From Lineus longissimus (lineage: Eukaryota > Nemertea > Pilidiophora > Heteronemertea > Lineidae), in NCBI RefSeq assembly GCF_910592395.1, contig NC_088308.1:21219501-21283500 (forward strand): a stretch of DNA of 64,000 nucleotides, written 5' to 3'. The position numbers and the translations under genes are program-made. The notes below the pieces were generated by a model. It was not told the origin of the DNA, searched no databases, and saw only the letters and a program-made list of their open reading frames with translations. Positions 22,915 to 36,440 of the stretch are shown here, one piece after another. Numbering within the stretch: position 1 is the first letter of the stretch; each line of letters opens with the position of its first letter.

Positions 22915-25900
22915 GGAAAGCCTCGTCAATGGATACTGCTCACTCGGACATTCCAAGGTGTTTTGCTTCTTTAGGACTTAGGCTTTATACTGCTGGCTGA
23001 TTCATGCGTCCAGAACAGTGGCATCCGTAAAATGTTGCGGACAAAAACTGTGTCAGTTTATGAGATTTGAAACGTTTGTGCTCTGCATATATTGGTGCTA
23101 TTCAAAGAACTCGGACTGGTTCGGTTGTCAATAACTCATTTCTCCTCAAACATTTTTTTGCGAAAATGCAAATTTTATATCATTATTTTATTCTTTATGT
23201 TGCTGCAGGTGTCAGCTGATCGTGAACATTTTGTTTTCTTAAGAAATTGTCACGAATCCCAAAAATGAATCGGCGCAAACTTGAAAATTTGGCGGTTTAC
23301 TGTAGCCTAATGTGCGGTAACTCACTGACTGAACAAGTTAAGATATTTAGATTTCTTTTAATATCGTTGTATTTCCCTGGGAAGACAATTAACAAATTTT
23401 TCTCGTACTGTAAGGGTTAATAGCAAATTTAAAGGCCAGGTTTTACGTTACTACATTGTAGTGTCGACAGTTTCATCTCTTGACTTTGCTTCTTTTGGGA
23501 AACTCCCTCGCTCTTTGTGACGTCATTTACAAAAGTGACTAACAATGACGAACAAGGTGTAATCCTTTAACAAAGAACAGGTTGCAAGGCAACTCATTGT
23601 CATAACCAGTCTGTCGGAAATGATGTAATTCGTTTTGAATCATCATATAACCGAGTCATGACTCCGAGAGTAAGGTAATCCCCTAAGGAATCCTATAAAC
23701 CAGTCATAGAAACTCTGCTGACGTCTCCTCCGATGGCCACCATCGACATTCTTTCGCAGACACGTGGTTGTCATAGCGACCGAAATGAAAGCATAATGCT
23801 AAGCATAGTCAGTGAACTACATCATTATGATAGAAATGTTTTTCATTTGATAGCGTTAAGAACATTATACAATTATGAATTATTTCAAAAGGCTGCCGTA
23901 ATGTACAGAAATGTGGAAAAAGTTGAAAACGAATCAGCAGCCTACTCAAAGTCCCAACTATTTTTTTTTAGATTCGATTCCTTTTTGATTCGAATTATTT
24001 CTTTCCAAGACATATTCAAACGTCAACAGCCTACTCAAAATATCAAAGGAAGGGACTTCTGATTTCAAATTAAAAGCTGAATAATTTCATTCGTTAATTT
24101 TTTTGCGAGAATATTATAAAGGTCAACATGAGTGAAAAAGGCTTGCATTTATGAGGAATGGTCTTCAAATGTTGTATGTTGCTTTACGTGTTAGAGCATA
24201 GTCATAGAAATTTCAATTTCATTCATGTAACAATTGTCCATCAAATGACAAACGCTTCTACATTACAATGAAAACCGCAGGTGTATCAAGATATGAATCA
24301 TGCTGTCTGCCACTTAACATGCATCATAGCAATTACTCACAACAATTCATTTATAGTCTTACTAATACCAATATCCAACTATTTGAATTAGTAATAGAAT
24401 TTAATGGAATCCCATTTGAATAAGCGATAGCATTAAACGGAATCTAACTGCTAATGCATTCTCTGAATTTCGAATCTAACGGTCTACGAATTCATTGCCA
24501 CGATCAATATGTACTACCTTGTTAACCTACCTGCTACCGCGTCACTTCGCCTGTGCATGCATACCAGATTACAATGATATCACATCACTGCCATCTCTAT
24601 AGCGTTCGCTTTCGTCATCAGCTAGCTGCTGAGGTTACAGAATCCAGGAAAAGACTGCGCATTGATTGATCACGTTTAGCAACAGTATTACGTGTATGAA
24701 AATCTATAGGTCTGAATCATATCAAGGCTACGTAATACGACAAGCGTCACGTCATACGTTCCTGTGTTATTTCTGGTCACATATCTTTTTGATGCTGCAA
24801 TGCAAAGGTAGAAGATCTACCTTATTTTTGAGGGTTTTTTTTCAAATGGAGAGTTAACTCAGATACGGAAAACAAGCCCTTTTAATCCTAACTTTCTGAT
24901 TTTAAAGCATAATGACAGTTCAAGTTTTTAACAATACAGAACAATGTTTAACTTTCTATGGCTACTCTTTTAGTTGGCACTAAAAGGGGGTCACTTACCA
25001 AAAAATGGTTTCAAAAAACGATTTAGAAAAAAATAAGTCTTACATCGGTTTGAGGACAGAATTCTTTTTTAGCTGAAAGTTGTTAAATGATGGTTGAACA
25101 ATTATTTGTATAACTTTATAACTTTCAATATAAAACAGTATATACATGTACTTTGGTTTTCGAATTTCGACATTTGCTGATGAATTCGGTCCTCTCAAAA
25201 ACGGTCCGTGAGAGGTAGATGTTGAGAGTGGATGCCAATAACAGTGTCTATTTTGAGCATCTGGTTTTTAATTTTGAAATATATGGCAGTTTTTAACATT
25301 TCTCCTTTTCCCATCCTTGTAAAGTGTGTTTCAGTCTGACTAGAATCTGGAAATATGTACATTTATAATCATTTCTGCATTTGCCTTTCTTCAAGTTAGA
25401 ATGAAACACATTACTCCAGTATTTGCATGGAACAATACATGTATTTTGTATTTCATACTTTTATAACCTCATTCATAATTTCATTCCGAATTTCCGAAAC
25501 TGAACAACGGGATCGGGTTGCTTTGCGTTGGCATCGAAATTAAAAAATAGATCTGTATTATTTTTTTCTAAAAGGATTTCACACTGTATTATAGTCATGT
25601 TTAAAATACTCCAAATTGGAGGATAACAAATGCTATCTGATTGTTTGCTCAGTTCGGAAGTTGCATGAACCCAGAGGAGTTGCATACACATGAGGTCATG
25701 TCCGCTATTTCTATGTATCACGCAGTCGTATCGAAAATGAGTTTTTTTCTATTAAAAAGAATTGAGACAACTTTCTCTTCTAATTTAAAAATAACCCACT
25801 GGAAAGCTGGCTAAGTTAAAAATACATGACCTTCAGGACTTGCATTTCCTTTGGTGTTTCTCATTCATTATAAAGCCATTCGCACATTCCTTTCATCAAC

Positions 25901-26043
25901 TGTCATTCATAATGCGTCCATTTTATAAACATGACACGATAGAATATTTTCAAATTAATCATATCAATAAAATATACCATTTAATTATATAAGTCTTTGA
26001 GTTATATCTTGACGTTGTGTTGTTGATGTTGTTTCTCAACGAG
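22915..26043. other. Intergenic region downstream of the kinase
   Basis: The 3' UTR of the kinase must lie at the start. Beyond it I see AT-rich sequence without supported exons; short open frames here lack domains or splice support. Confidence 0.6.
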
Positions 26044-26162
26044 TGTACACCCAGGGCTATTCGTGGCACAGAGCTATCAGGGAAGACAAGTACATGTCCC
26101 CACATGCAGCTCAGTACTGGAGAGACTACGCCTCAATCCAGAAGGATCATCTACAGAGCTAA
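26044..26162 (+). CDS. Orphan terminal-exon candidate, unknown family
   Basis: An open stretch of about 39 codons ending in TAA at 26160-26162 has protein-like composition: it contains QGYSWHRAIREDKYMS and QYWRDYASIQKDHLQS. A TTGTTTCTCAACGAG acceptor-like sequence precedes it. I could not place it in a family or find upstream exons. It may be the last exon of a gene whose other exons are diverged, or a decayed fragment. Confidence 0.3.
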
Positions 26163-26407
26163 CTGTCTCCTCCCGATGGACGGCTGATATGAATCCCAAT
26201 CGGTCCAGCCCTGGCCGGAAATCGGCTTGACATTACATAGAGGAAAAACAGAGAGAGAAAACCTTCCTCTCTGTGGATACATTGTGATTCAGGGTGATGA
26301 GATTTTACGCATCGTATATCGCTGGACAAGCCCTTGGATGACAGGTATATCGCGAACAGCTCCCCCCACATTCTGAATGTCGGCTTTGTCATTTCTCATC
26401 CTGACAT

Positions 26408-26485
26408 AACCAGTAATTTTAAATATACTCCGCCTTTCTGTATACGAAAATGTAGGAGTATCAAAAACCTGTATCTCAGGATGGT
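26408..26485. repeat. Dispersed short repeat family (copy 4)
   Basis: Shares TACTCCGCCTTTCTGTATAC and GTAGGAGTATCAAAAACC with the copy at 3713, in the same orientation. Confidence 0.5.
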
Positions 26486-28616
26486 AATTTCTTTGTTTTT
26501 ATTCTTACTTCCGGAGATTAGTTCGTAATTATGATGATTGATTCTGATATCACTCAGACATGTCAAACGAATCCATGACGAAAAGTGCCAATTTTCTCTC
26601 TCAAATTTATCTCCCTTATAAGAGCGCTGTCATTTCCGGAATAACTGTTTGCGTCTCTGATGAACATGTATTCCTCTTAAAATAAGCGGTGTTGTGACAA
26701 TCTCATGGAAAAACGTGTTAATCTATATCATCCATAAGAGCCTTAGTTTATAACGGAGAAAAAATGGGCTAAGAACCATTTTACGGATCCCACTGTTGCA
26801 GAGTTTATCTTATATCTGTTGGTTAGAAAACAGTAGAAACGGAACGAAATCCACCTTTTTCTTAAAAATGAGGGGGTTTAAGTTTTTGAAAAACCCTTCA
26901 AAGACAAATATGCCCAATGGGGGTTTACAGAGAAATGAAGTCACTCTCGACAACGTACATGTAGGTTTCGTCCGGAGTCTGCGGTTTCCTTCAACCTTAC
27001 ATTACAATCGCCGTATAACGTCATAGAGCTACTGTCCTAGATGACGCTCAGCTCTCAACTCGATATTTAAATCTAGTCACTGCAATGTACATGTACTGCT
27101 GCCGAGATGTGTCTCTTGGACTTGATTTGTGTATGAAAGACACAGCCTGTACGAATGCCACCTTTCATTTTATCCAGGCTCCAGAAATTGGTTTTATTTC
27201 TTGTACTCCCCCGCTGGCATTGGCGGGGTGTATCTCAGCCCCAGAAACAAACAAAACTGGCCGAGTCATCGCGAAGTACGTTACGTGTCCTGAAAACACC
27301 CTGCGATGTTTGAGATGTAGAATAATGGATCAATGTTTTGTGATATGGATAATAAATTGGGATCAAATACCAAGCCCATGCCATCTGTTACGGTCTGTAA
27401 CCAGATGGCGAGAGGATTATATATGTATTGTATGCTTAACTGTGTTGAATCTCGCTAGTAAGACATATTCGACCTAGATATTTTCTTTGCTACAGTGAAA
27501 GAGAAATTGTTGAAAAACTAACATAATGCATGACAAGATGATGAGCTCTGGTTTTGCCTTATATGTTTTTAAAACACAACTTCCCTTCTTCGGAACATAT
27601 AATGTTCAGCTTGTGGCTTCTACAAGACAGTCTTGTGTACATCTATCGCGGGGTTAGTCAGAGACGCTGAGATCACTTCACCATAAAACCTTATACTTTT
27701 ACGCAATAATCTCTCTCTCGAAATGAACATATCAGAAGTTTTACTCATATAAGACATATGACCGGATATAGGGGTGACGACCAAATGGTAGAAACTTTTC
27801 AGACAGGGTTGATTTATGTAGGTGTGTGGGATTCTAGATGATTGTGATAATGTAAACTGCTGATGGCATCTACATACCCACCCACATTATCACTTAGCTG
27901 AATGCTCAAGGTGGCACGGTTCAGCTTGTCCATCGAAAACGCAGCAGTTCTCAGTGTGACGTCACCAAGTGGTAGGGCCTACATTCTGAAAAAGGGCCAC
28001 CGTCAACAAAATTTGAATGGGAATAGTTTATCACCTCCTTGAAATATCACATTTTTTCATTTTAACACGATCACGGACACCGACATGAATAACCACCTAT
28101 TACTTCAAGGACCGAATACAAGATTCCAACCATACTGACCTACTTTGTCTTGATCATTTACAGCACATCTATTTTTTCCACAGGTGACTTGATCATCAAT
28201 AAAATATTCTCTCCCCCTTGATTATGATGAGTATGACCCCCTTCGAGAGGGACGACCGTAACTAGAGGACTAACTTCATTGTTGAATGTATACCGTACCT
28301 TTGTGCTATATCTAGTCGTGGTGTTCAAAGTTTATATTGGTGTTCGTCTAAAACCTTCCCTTTTTTCAACTACAGACGTTCTCAAGAGAGACATACAGTG
28401 AATTTAATTGCATCATCCGACATGACCCTGCCGCGTGATTGACAGTTGCATCAGCAGGAATACATTTATGCCTATAAAGATCGACCTACATCTCAGGACT
28501 AGGATGGGTCATAAAAATGTCATAAAAATAAAAGTGTCAGCATTATTACAATTGAATGTCATTTTGGTCAATACACATCCAACAGATTGATTAATCCATG
28601 CCTTTTATCATGAATA

Positions 28617-28800
28617 TAGATTAACTGAGGTATCGATCGGGTTGAGGCAGCTGTTTAGGCTGTTGACGACAAGGTGGACATTCTGAAGATTGGAGCTATC
28701 ACCGATGTAGACGTAGGCGTCCAATATCATTTTATTGGCAGATGCGGAGTAGGTCAACGGACCTATTGCATGATTAGGGTCATCATGGACCGGCAAAATG
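28617..28800 (-). pseudogene. Possible class A GPCR fragment (TM6-TM7)
   Basis: A minus-strand open stretch has a hydrophobic LLLIILPV segment, a polar loop, and then HLVVNSLNSCLNPI, resembling the TM7 NSxxNPxxY motif of class A GPCRs. After NPI the expected Tyr is lost (NPIDTSVNLYS then stop). No other receptor segments are seen. It is most likely a decayed fragment, and the similarity may be chance. Confidence 0.25.
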
Positions 28801-29890
28801 ATTAACAATAAGCTATGTGATCACAAAACTAATGGACACAATTACGGTCCAACTAGCACGTCGAAAAAAGCAAACACTGCGGAGTTGACTATTGTAACGT
28901 TTCAGCATCGTCCATCTTGATTCGAATGACGTAATTTTCAGTTGCAATTAAATGTAGCAACTTATCGAGTACTATTCATAGCATCACCGCATACTGGGTG
29001 ATAACAAATATATATAAAGAATCATTCGGCGCTAATTGCTACAGATTAGCGCTTGAAAGAAATGATTGATAACTTCAAAGCGACAAAGCTTTCATCTCCG
29101 ATTTATAGAACATTGGACCAACTATATTATGATAGTTATTTCAGTCAAGCTTGTGACATCATAGCTAAAAAAATCCTATGTACGATATTTCTACATGTAT
29201 ATCCTACAGGCACTGCTACTCGAGATATATTTTCACCGATATGGGAACGAGATTTCGTCACCGATATTATCCTTTTTGCTTGTTAGCAGTTACTAAACCG
29301 ACTCTAGGCCGAAATCCTGTTTCCTTCCTGATATATTGGCTTCAGCTAAAAATAGCAAGAAAATGGATAAGAATATCCGACGTTTAGCTAGCACATCGGT
29401 AGCACCAGTGGCATGACTCAACATTACCTGAATGGAACTCTCTGTGCATCTTCAACAGAAAATGCACATCCATTTTGGACACTTCAATGTGAAATGCAAA
29501 TAACCAAGGCATCATTTGAATTTTGGTTGTTTACGTTTGAGCGACGATGTCAAGATTTCTGATTGGCTGACTGGGCAATCATGAGGTTGTCACCAACAAT
29601 TCTAGGAAACCCCCTGTCATGAAACCATGGCTAATTACCTCCGGCAATTGATGACAAACGCGAGATTGCCGTCAAAACATTCCGGTTGGCAGGTTATTGC
29701 TTTGGCGTTGTCGACCGACTGGCACAATTTGCTGATTAAAAAAATGGTATCATCCATAATCTTTATTTTCATCCTCCAAGAGTATAAACAGACTGACGTT
29801 ACGATGCCATAAAAAATTGATGGTGGGTGATATTCAAACGTTTTTATAAAAGTCTTCAAGTCTGACGTGGTGTCGAATAAAGTCCTACAG

Positions 29891-30247
29891 CAGGCGGGGA
29901 TCCAGAGGTGAGTTTCGGGTACGCGACCCCCGTCCCCCCCGATAACATTTTTAAAAGAACTATGCAATAAAGCAATCCCAATATCATTCATACATGTACT
30001 GTATTTCTCGTGTTGCATTGACACTTGATGGACCCCAATGCAACGACCAAGTGCGTAGACCGTCCTTCTTGCATGACGTTGGGAAATCCTTGATATCACT
30101 GCCCATCGTCAGCTCTCTTCCTGCCCATTGTCAGCGCTTTCCTGTTAATAGTTGATGCTGAGATCTACTTGAGCCAGCTCTACTTGACAATCGCATCTAC
30201 GGCGATTGAAGTGAAACCTCCTTGCAAAAATCCTTGATCCGCGCCTG
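29891..30247. mobile_element. hAT-type MITE candidate
   Basis: The left end is CAGGCGGGGATCCAG. The right end, reversed, is CAGGCGCGGATCAAGG. Both resemble hAT ends. The 8-bp flanks do not match as a clean target duplication, so this is tentative. Confidence 0.4.
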
Positions 30248-33200
30248 TACAAATAATACCATTCTAATATTATCATGATCACACTACAGTTATGAACACC
30301 ATAGCTTTTTGCTCCCTCCTGTGATGCACGACCTTTTCGACCAACAACACGTACTGCCTTTATGAGGGTTAACTAACGATGGCTAAGAATTACTGCTAGT
30401 ATTTGTATATCAAATCTGCTCGTAATTCTGACTAATCTAATATGGCTAGCAGCTAGTATATGTTTATGTGGCTTCAGTTAATCAATATAGGCTATTAATA
30501 GCAGTTGTTTTCTTGCCCCCGTTTAGGGAAACATAAAAATAAAGAAGGTCCCTAATGAAAATGATTTGAGGAAGTCATATGATCTCCATCAACGAATTTT
30601 AGCGTCCTTAGTCAAGTGCAGGCGAGATTTTTGTCTTAAACTTAGCCTAAATCGCTGAGCTTTTTTCAAAATATCACTGATGGGGTGAGAGGAAGATAAC
30701 GGATGTAGTGCTGCTCGTTTCGATGGAAACGGTGTCGCTGTATAAATTCCGAGGCGTGGGCTGTCTTCCGACAGTGTCGGTTCAGTCACGTTTTGGCCTA
30801 GCACATCACTCCATATCACTGCGACAGTTTCTATCGCGTGTTTATTTTTAAATAAAATGTAGGCCTACGTCATAACTAACATTTACGATATCCGTCTATA
30901 TAATAGTCGTCTTAACGAAATTTGGGAGGAAATGCTTCAAATGCTGAATACCTTGTGTAATTCGTTTTACCTGTTACGTCCAATGGTATATTTCGAGATG
31001 CAATAATGAATACGGTCACGTTTTCTTTTTTACAATATAACAGAAAACAGTCATACACGTAACATTATCACCACCATCATGCATGGCAGTCAGCAAGATC
31101 CGATCGCAAATAAACTCGCATTTAACCAGGGGCAAGAGGTCGAGGAAATCACTTTCAATCAGTGTCACTGATGAATATGTACACCATCACAGCATTATAT
31201 AAAGCATTGTGAAAACGCATCTAAAGATAGAAAGTGTAAATTATCTATATCTCATCTTATATTACCTTTGTTTTAGGTTGACATTTCCAAGTTAAACGGT
31301 TGATTAAAAATAGTGTGAATGTCATGAGGTACCAGATAAAAAAGTCTCTGTGTTCGCAGAGGGAATGAAGAGTCAAAACGCTGCTGTCGTTATTTGAAGA
31401 TGTCGTATTGGACACATGTGACGTAATTAATTCTCATTGTTACCTACAGATCCAATAATGACGTCAGAATGAAAAGAATGTCATCATACATGTAGCTAAA
31501 TCGATAATGAAACCCTGCATGCTTTAGTTACACAATATAATTATTCAACTGTAAAATATATATTTAGAAATGATCATTTATTTCAGTTTTTATATTTCGT
31601 AAAATGTGTGATATCTTATTCAACGCATGTGTCTCTATTTACCCCGAGGTAAAACATTATCCATGTTGACTTAATCTAAAAATGGATTCATTGTATCGAT
31701 ATTTCAAACTACATGTATATTTAGAAATCGTATCTATTGATTTCAACTTACAAAAATAGTTCTTTCAGCGCAGGATCGGTTGGTATCCCAGATCGATTTT
31801 AGCATCACCAAAAACGATGAATTAATTATTTATCCAATGGGCAATTAGCAAACTCATCTAGAGCTCGGAGTAAGATGTATGTCCAGTCTAATAAGAGATT
31901 ATCCGGCCAGTCTAATAAGAGATTATAATTTTTTCGTTACACCAGTACATGATCTACATGTATTTCTTTGAGGACTTTGAATTAACGCAACGATTGACAG
32001 AAGATGGAGGGACAACAAAATTTAAGATTTTTTTTGGGGTGGGGCTAGAGAAAGTTACGAGATCGAATAGACCAGTGTGCTCCCTTAGCATTCCTCGTGC
32101 AAGCGTGATCATTTGCGATGCAGTGACCCACGTGTACTGAGCGATGGGAGAGACTCAACAATGCTGACCTCGAGTAACTTTATTTACCTTTCTGGTCCCT
32201 GCCTACATGTATAGAGTTAAATATACATGTAGTAGAAATGTTCTTTATCATTCAAAAACAATTGATTTGAAATCTTACACCAATAAACTTTCTGATTTTG
32301 CTATATTAATTGTGAGCGGCGTTTGACATTAACTGAGCTATTTCTAGAAATGAATCGGCAATAATGCCAATATCAGCTCTGTGCTTAAAGTATGAGTCAC
32401 ATCTTATTGATAGTAACCAGTATGATTGGACTCCCACCGCTCATGCAGCGGTCAAAGTAAACCCTGTACCCCCCCCCCCCCCCACACACACTCACACTCA
32501 AGCGATCGACACTACATCTACATGTACACGCAAGTCGACGATTTGCATTTTTTCGAGAATCATGATTTTAAACTCATTTACCCGGGACTTGAAATGAAAT
32601 CGTCATCACTGGTATTTTCCTGATATTTCTCATTGATTGTAATCAACTTTCTATCAAAATTATTGGTTGGTCAACACTATTGACAGGGATTCGACGGCAG
32701 GGGTAGAATTAATAAAGTTTTCACCCGAATTCGACCCTAATACGACGTTGACCCAAGATGAGTGATATGGGAGGGGGTACAAGATTTACATTGACTGCGG
32801 CATTACTGTGAGCACTTCGAGATCTCACAACGGTTGATGAAAAATCGCCTGTTATCAATATAAAAATAGATGTGCTGCTCCTGGATTGTCGCCTCTGATT
32901 GATCCTCTTTTAAAATGTCAGAGGGTGGCGTGCGCCTTGTAATGAAAAAGAAACCCAAAGGATAATTGTAACATGCTCTATATTAGGGAACAGAGTGCCT
33001 GGTGTTGATTTACAAAGCACACTGAAAAAAAATGCACCAGATGATGAGGACAATTGTGAGGTTTTTAGTTCAAAGTATATCCCAGAATGGACGACTGACA
33101 CTCCCAAAGCAGTGGCGACGGTCACACGCACGTTTTGCTTCATTTTCTTTAAACCACTGCGCAGGAGTGTAATAATACATATGTCTCTGTTGAATGTCAT

Positions 33201-33469
33201 ATTCAAAAATCATCATTTCGACAAAAGACATTAGCCTATAAACCATGTTAATCAAAGATGCACTACGAAACTTTGACATTATGCTATAATGATCAATTGT
33301 CTAGAGCCTTATTCTGTTGCCGTCACGAATTGATGTTAAATGCTAATAATACAACCCTCACAGTTCTTCGTTCTAAATGAACTTGTTACAACAGCCAGGC
33401 AAAGATCGCCATGTGAATTGTCGCTTCCTCGGGCTGTCGCTTTCCAACCATTCGACCATTTCGAAGATT

Positions 33470-35150
33470 TCAATACTTCCTTGATCTCCAAGACGGGGCG
33501 CACTTTGAGGGCTGTGGTCTGACTGAAAGTATAGTTCATTACTACTGGGTTAATGTCATAGTGTCATCATCATCAGCATTTCAATAGTGTGATAGTTGAC
33601 CACCTTTTTCAGGAGGATCACCCTTCCCGTGTCTCTAACAGGTTTATTGTAACAAATCGTTTAAAATAAATAAATAAAATATTACGTGATGAGAATGCCC
33701 TTAGGGTAACACTCACAACCTTGGACGAGTAACTAATAATGCATAAAATTTTAGAGAAATTGTACTATTGGCCTTTATTAGGACTGCAAAAATGTCTTCC
33801 GTACTTTATCCGACGTCCGTACCTGCCATTGGGACTGTACAGATGGTAAGAGCGTTGTACTATGAAATTGCTAGTATCACGGAATCGACTTCTTACCTGC
33901 ATTAGGTCGACATCTTCTTCCAGTAGCGAACCCACAACAAAACATTACGGACACAAATATCACTGCGGTCATTCCTACACCAAGCCACACCCAACTGGAA
34001 GAAATGAAAGTCAACATCGGCGTCCAGATTTGCTGATGACACCAATAATTTTTCATTTAATTCCCCGTTATTTTTCATGGTAAAATAAATTTTATATAGT
34101 TTGTGCACAATCTATACACACTTTAAAAACCATACCAGAATTTAAAGTACAGGAATGCAGACTTAGGATACATATTAGAAAATTCCAGTGCGAAAATAGC
34201 GAAAATAGTAAAAATCCCGGCAGAAAATGTGGTTATCCGTTTATGCGGAATGTTGTACATGAACGCTGCATGATTACCTGATCATTTGTTACTGGTGTAT
34301 TTATTTTTGGAAAAAAAATCAGTGGACCAAAAACAACTGTTTTAGCAGTTCAAAGTTTAAAATCAAAATTTACATTATCGATCAAACCAGGCATACGCAC
34401 TTTAAAGGTATCCCGAAAATGAAGAAGGGGTATCCCAAATTTGGCCTCGCTGTCGTCACCGGCGTACGCGTGTCCGTCCAGCAAGTAGACCTATGTGTGG
34501 TTGTGACGTTGTAGCATTGAGAAGGAGAGGGTGTGGTTGACATAGTGGTTGGTGTTCCTGCTGGCCTTCTGTTCATGCCGTGACAACATGTCGAATGGGG
34601 TTTTCTGAGATCATGTGTTACACGCGAACAGCACCGTGACTCCGTAATTTCGTTATCGCAACCCATATTCTGTCCGGATAACGTGCAATACTCGAAGCGG
34701 TACCGCCATAAAGCGCAGCATGACGTTGGGTTTGAGCGGTCCCTTGGAGGTTGGATGTGACAGTACTGTCTACTGCTGCAGCAATGATTCTTCACAGAGT
34801 CCTTGTAGCAACACTCGGTGTAATAAGGCGACGCACTTAAACCTTGAACATAGCAAAGAGCATTATTAAATCCTTTTGATGTTCGTGTTTTGGTGGACAG
34901 GTTCTTTTACAAACAGCGACGCACTCTGTCAGCTCTGGTCTGTGGATCTACTTCAGTCAAAAGTACTAGAAACAAAATGCAGCCAGAGTGCGGTTGCGGT
35001 TTTTTCAGTTTACGAAATGATAGCTTTCATTATACACGTACTTATCATGAGCAACCAAATCTTTTGATATGAATTTTAAATGTTACCTTGAAAGTTGAGA
35101 AGAAGAGCCAACGCCAGCAACATGCGGCAAACGTCTTTTCCTCGAATCAT
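33470..35150 (-). CDS. Unrecognised small Cys-rich type I membrane protein
   Basis: Four phase-consistent exons: 35087-35150, 34401-34842, 33897-33994, 33470-33522. Together they give about 218 residues. Exon 1 is a signal peptide (MIRGKDVCRMLLALALLL). Exon 2 is extracellular, with many CC pairs (TECCYK, NHCCSS, TSCCAL, SRCCSR, STCCHG) and a Thr/Ser/Pro stalk likely to be O-glycosylated. Exon 3 carries one membrane span (about 20 residues around VWLGVGMTAVIFVSVMF) followed by CCGF, a possible palmitoylation site, and a basic RRCRP stop-transfer. Exon 4 is a short Pro/Ser/Arg tail. The overall plan resembles Shisa-type proteins (Cys-rich head, one span, short tail), but the Cys spacing does not clearly match. 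The exon 2 donor (GTGCGT) is the weakest junction. Confidence 0.6.
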
Positions 35151-36339
35151 CTCCGATGGACTATAGATGAGGCGAGAGAAAGATCATCTGTTCTGAAACG
35201 CCCAGCTGACCTATTGAGTTCGGCAGCGAAGTGTTTTTCCATCGGGACAATCAGTCCGCTTGCGACTAAACCTCGAGACCGTCGTCCATTTTTTTCAATG
35301 TACATATCAAATGGATCCGAATAAATCACACTATAAGATTTCAAGTACATATATTTGATCAAAAATATATCAAAACATTTTATAGATGAATTTGTGTACA
35401 TGTACTCTCAAGGAAACAGATAAAGCACATTTTCTCAAGTTATTAATCTCTAAGTAGGCGTAATTGAGTGCTTTCAATTGTCATGAAAATGATGGCATTA
35501 GCATGAATTGTATTTCGTGACAAACCCCCTTCCAAAATAAATACTTATAATAATTGAAGAAAATCATAATGTATAAGATTAATATCACTTACAATTGTAT
35601 CTCTATTTTGGCTAACAATACCAGCCAAATCCACATACGACGCAATTTTGATAGTCTAGCTGAGTTTAATATAAATCCCCGATTTAAAATTTTTTTTTTC
35701 GTCTTTTGATATTATACCTGATCCACACAGAGGGATTGCCAATACTACTTCTCCGATTCAAATTCCTTTCAATTAAGTAAGATCTAGTCCCTTGATGGTG
35801 ATTAAATGGGATCCCATTTTTAAGTTATCAAATGATGGCATACGATTACAGGTATGACTTAATTTGTATTGCATTATAACCATACTTTTCTCAAGCAGTT
35901 AAGCTAGGATACGGATACCCGTTAATATTGGCAATCAGAAACACGTGACTCAACTCGTTTTGGCGGATATAAGGTCATTGGATAGCAACGATCTTTCAGA
36001 GCGCGCCTTTCCCGAGAAAGCCCAGAACTAAAATTTACCTTTGGTTTAGAAAATCTTGCGAATACTCAGCTTTTAGTATCGGCTGTCGAAAGACAAGTCT
36101 AATTGCAGAGAAACATATTCATACTGGAGGAAGACCATTCACATGAGACAAGTCTCATTGTATATTCATACGCAATATGATATCTGAAGGACTATCCCTT
36201 GGATCTTGGAGATGGGCTATTGTTATTGTCCTTTCTGTAGGTATGTTGCAGGCAGCATAACTCAAATATCTAAAATCAACATGGGAAAAGAAACGCATTG
36301 TAAAAATAAAATTTAAAGAAAAAAATAAAAATAAAAATG

Positions 36340-36440
36340 TTGTCCAAAACCGGATTCGAACTCGCGACCTTTGGATCGAACATCGTATTCTGCCATTTCT
36401 GACGAGCGCTTTACCAACTGCTCTAAAGTGTCTAAGTCTT
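36340..36440 (-). repeat. tRNA-like SINE head or tRNA pseudogene
   Basis: On the minus strand, GCAGTTGGTAAAGCGCTCG resembles a Pol III A box with D-arm, and GAGTTCGAATCC is a B box. A T-rich tail of repeated ATTTTT follows. The T-stem bases do not pair well, so it is not a working tRNA. A tRNA-derived SINE is the best reading. Confidence 0.5.

Larger units (their letters stand above)
26163..33469. other. Gene-poor intergenic region
   Basis: Contains the dispersed repeat copy (26408-26485), a GPCR-like fragment (28617-28800), a probable hAT-type MITE (29891-30247), and a poly-C/CA run near 32470-32500. No other gene is supported. Several 60-130-codon open frames lack domains. Confidence 0.6.
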
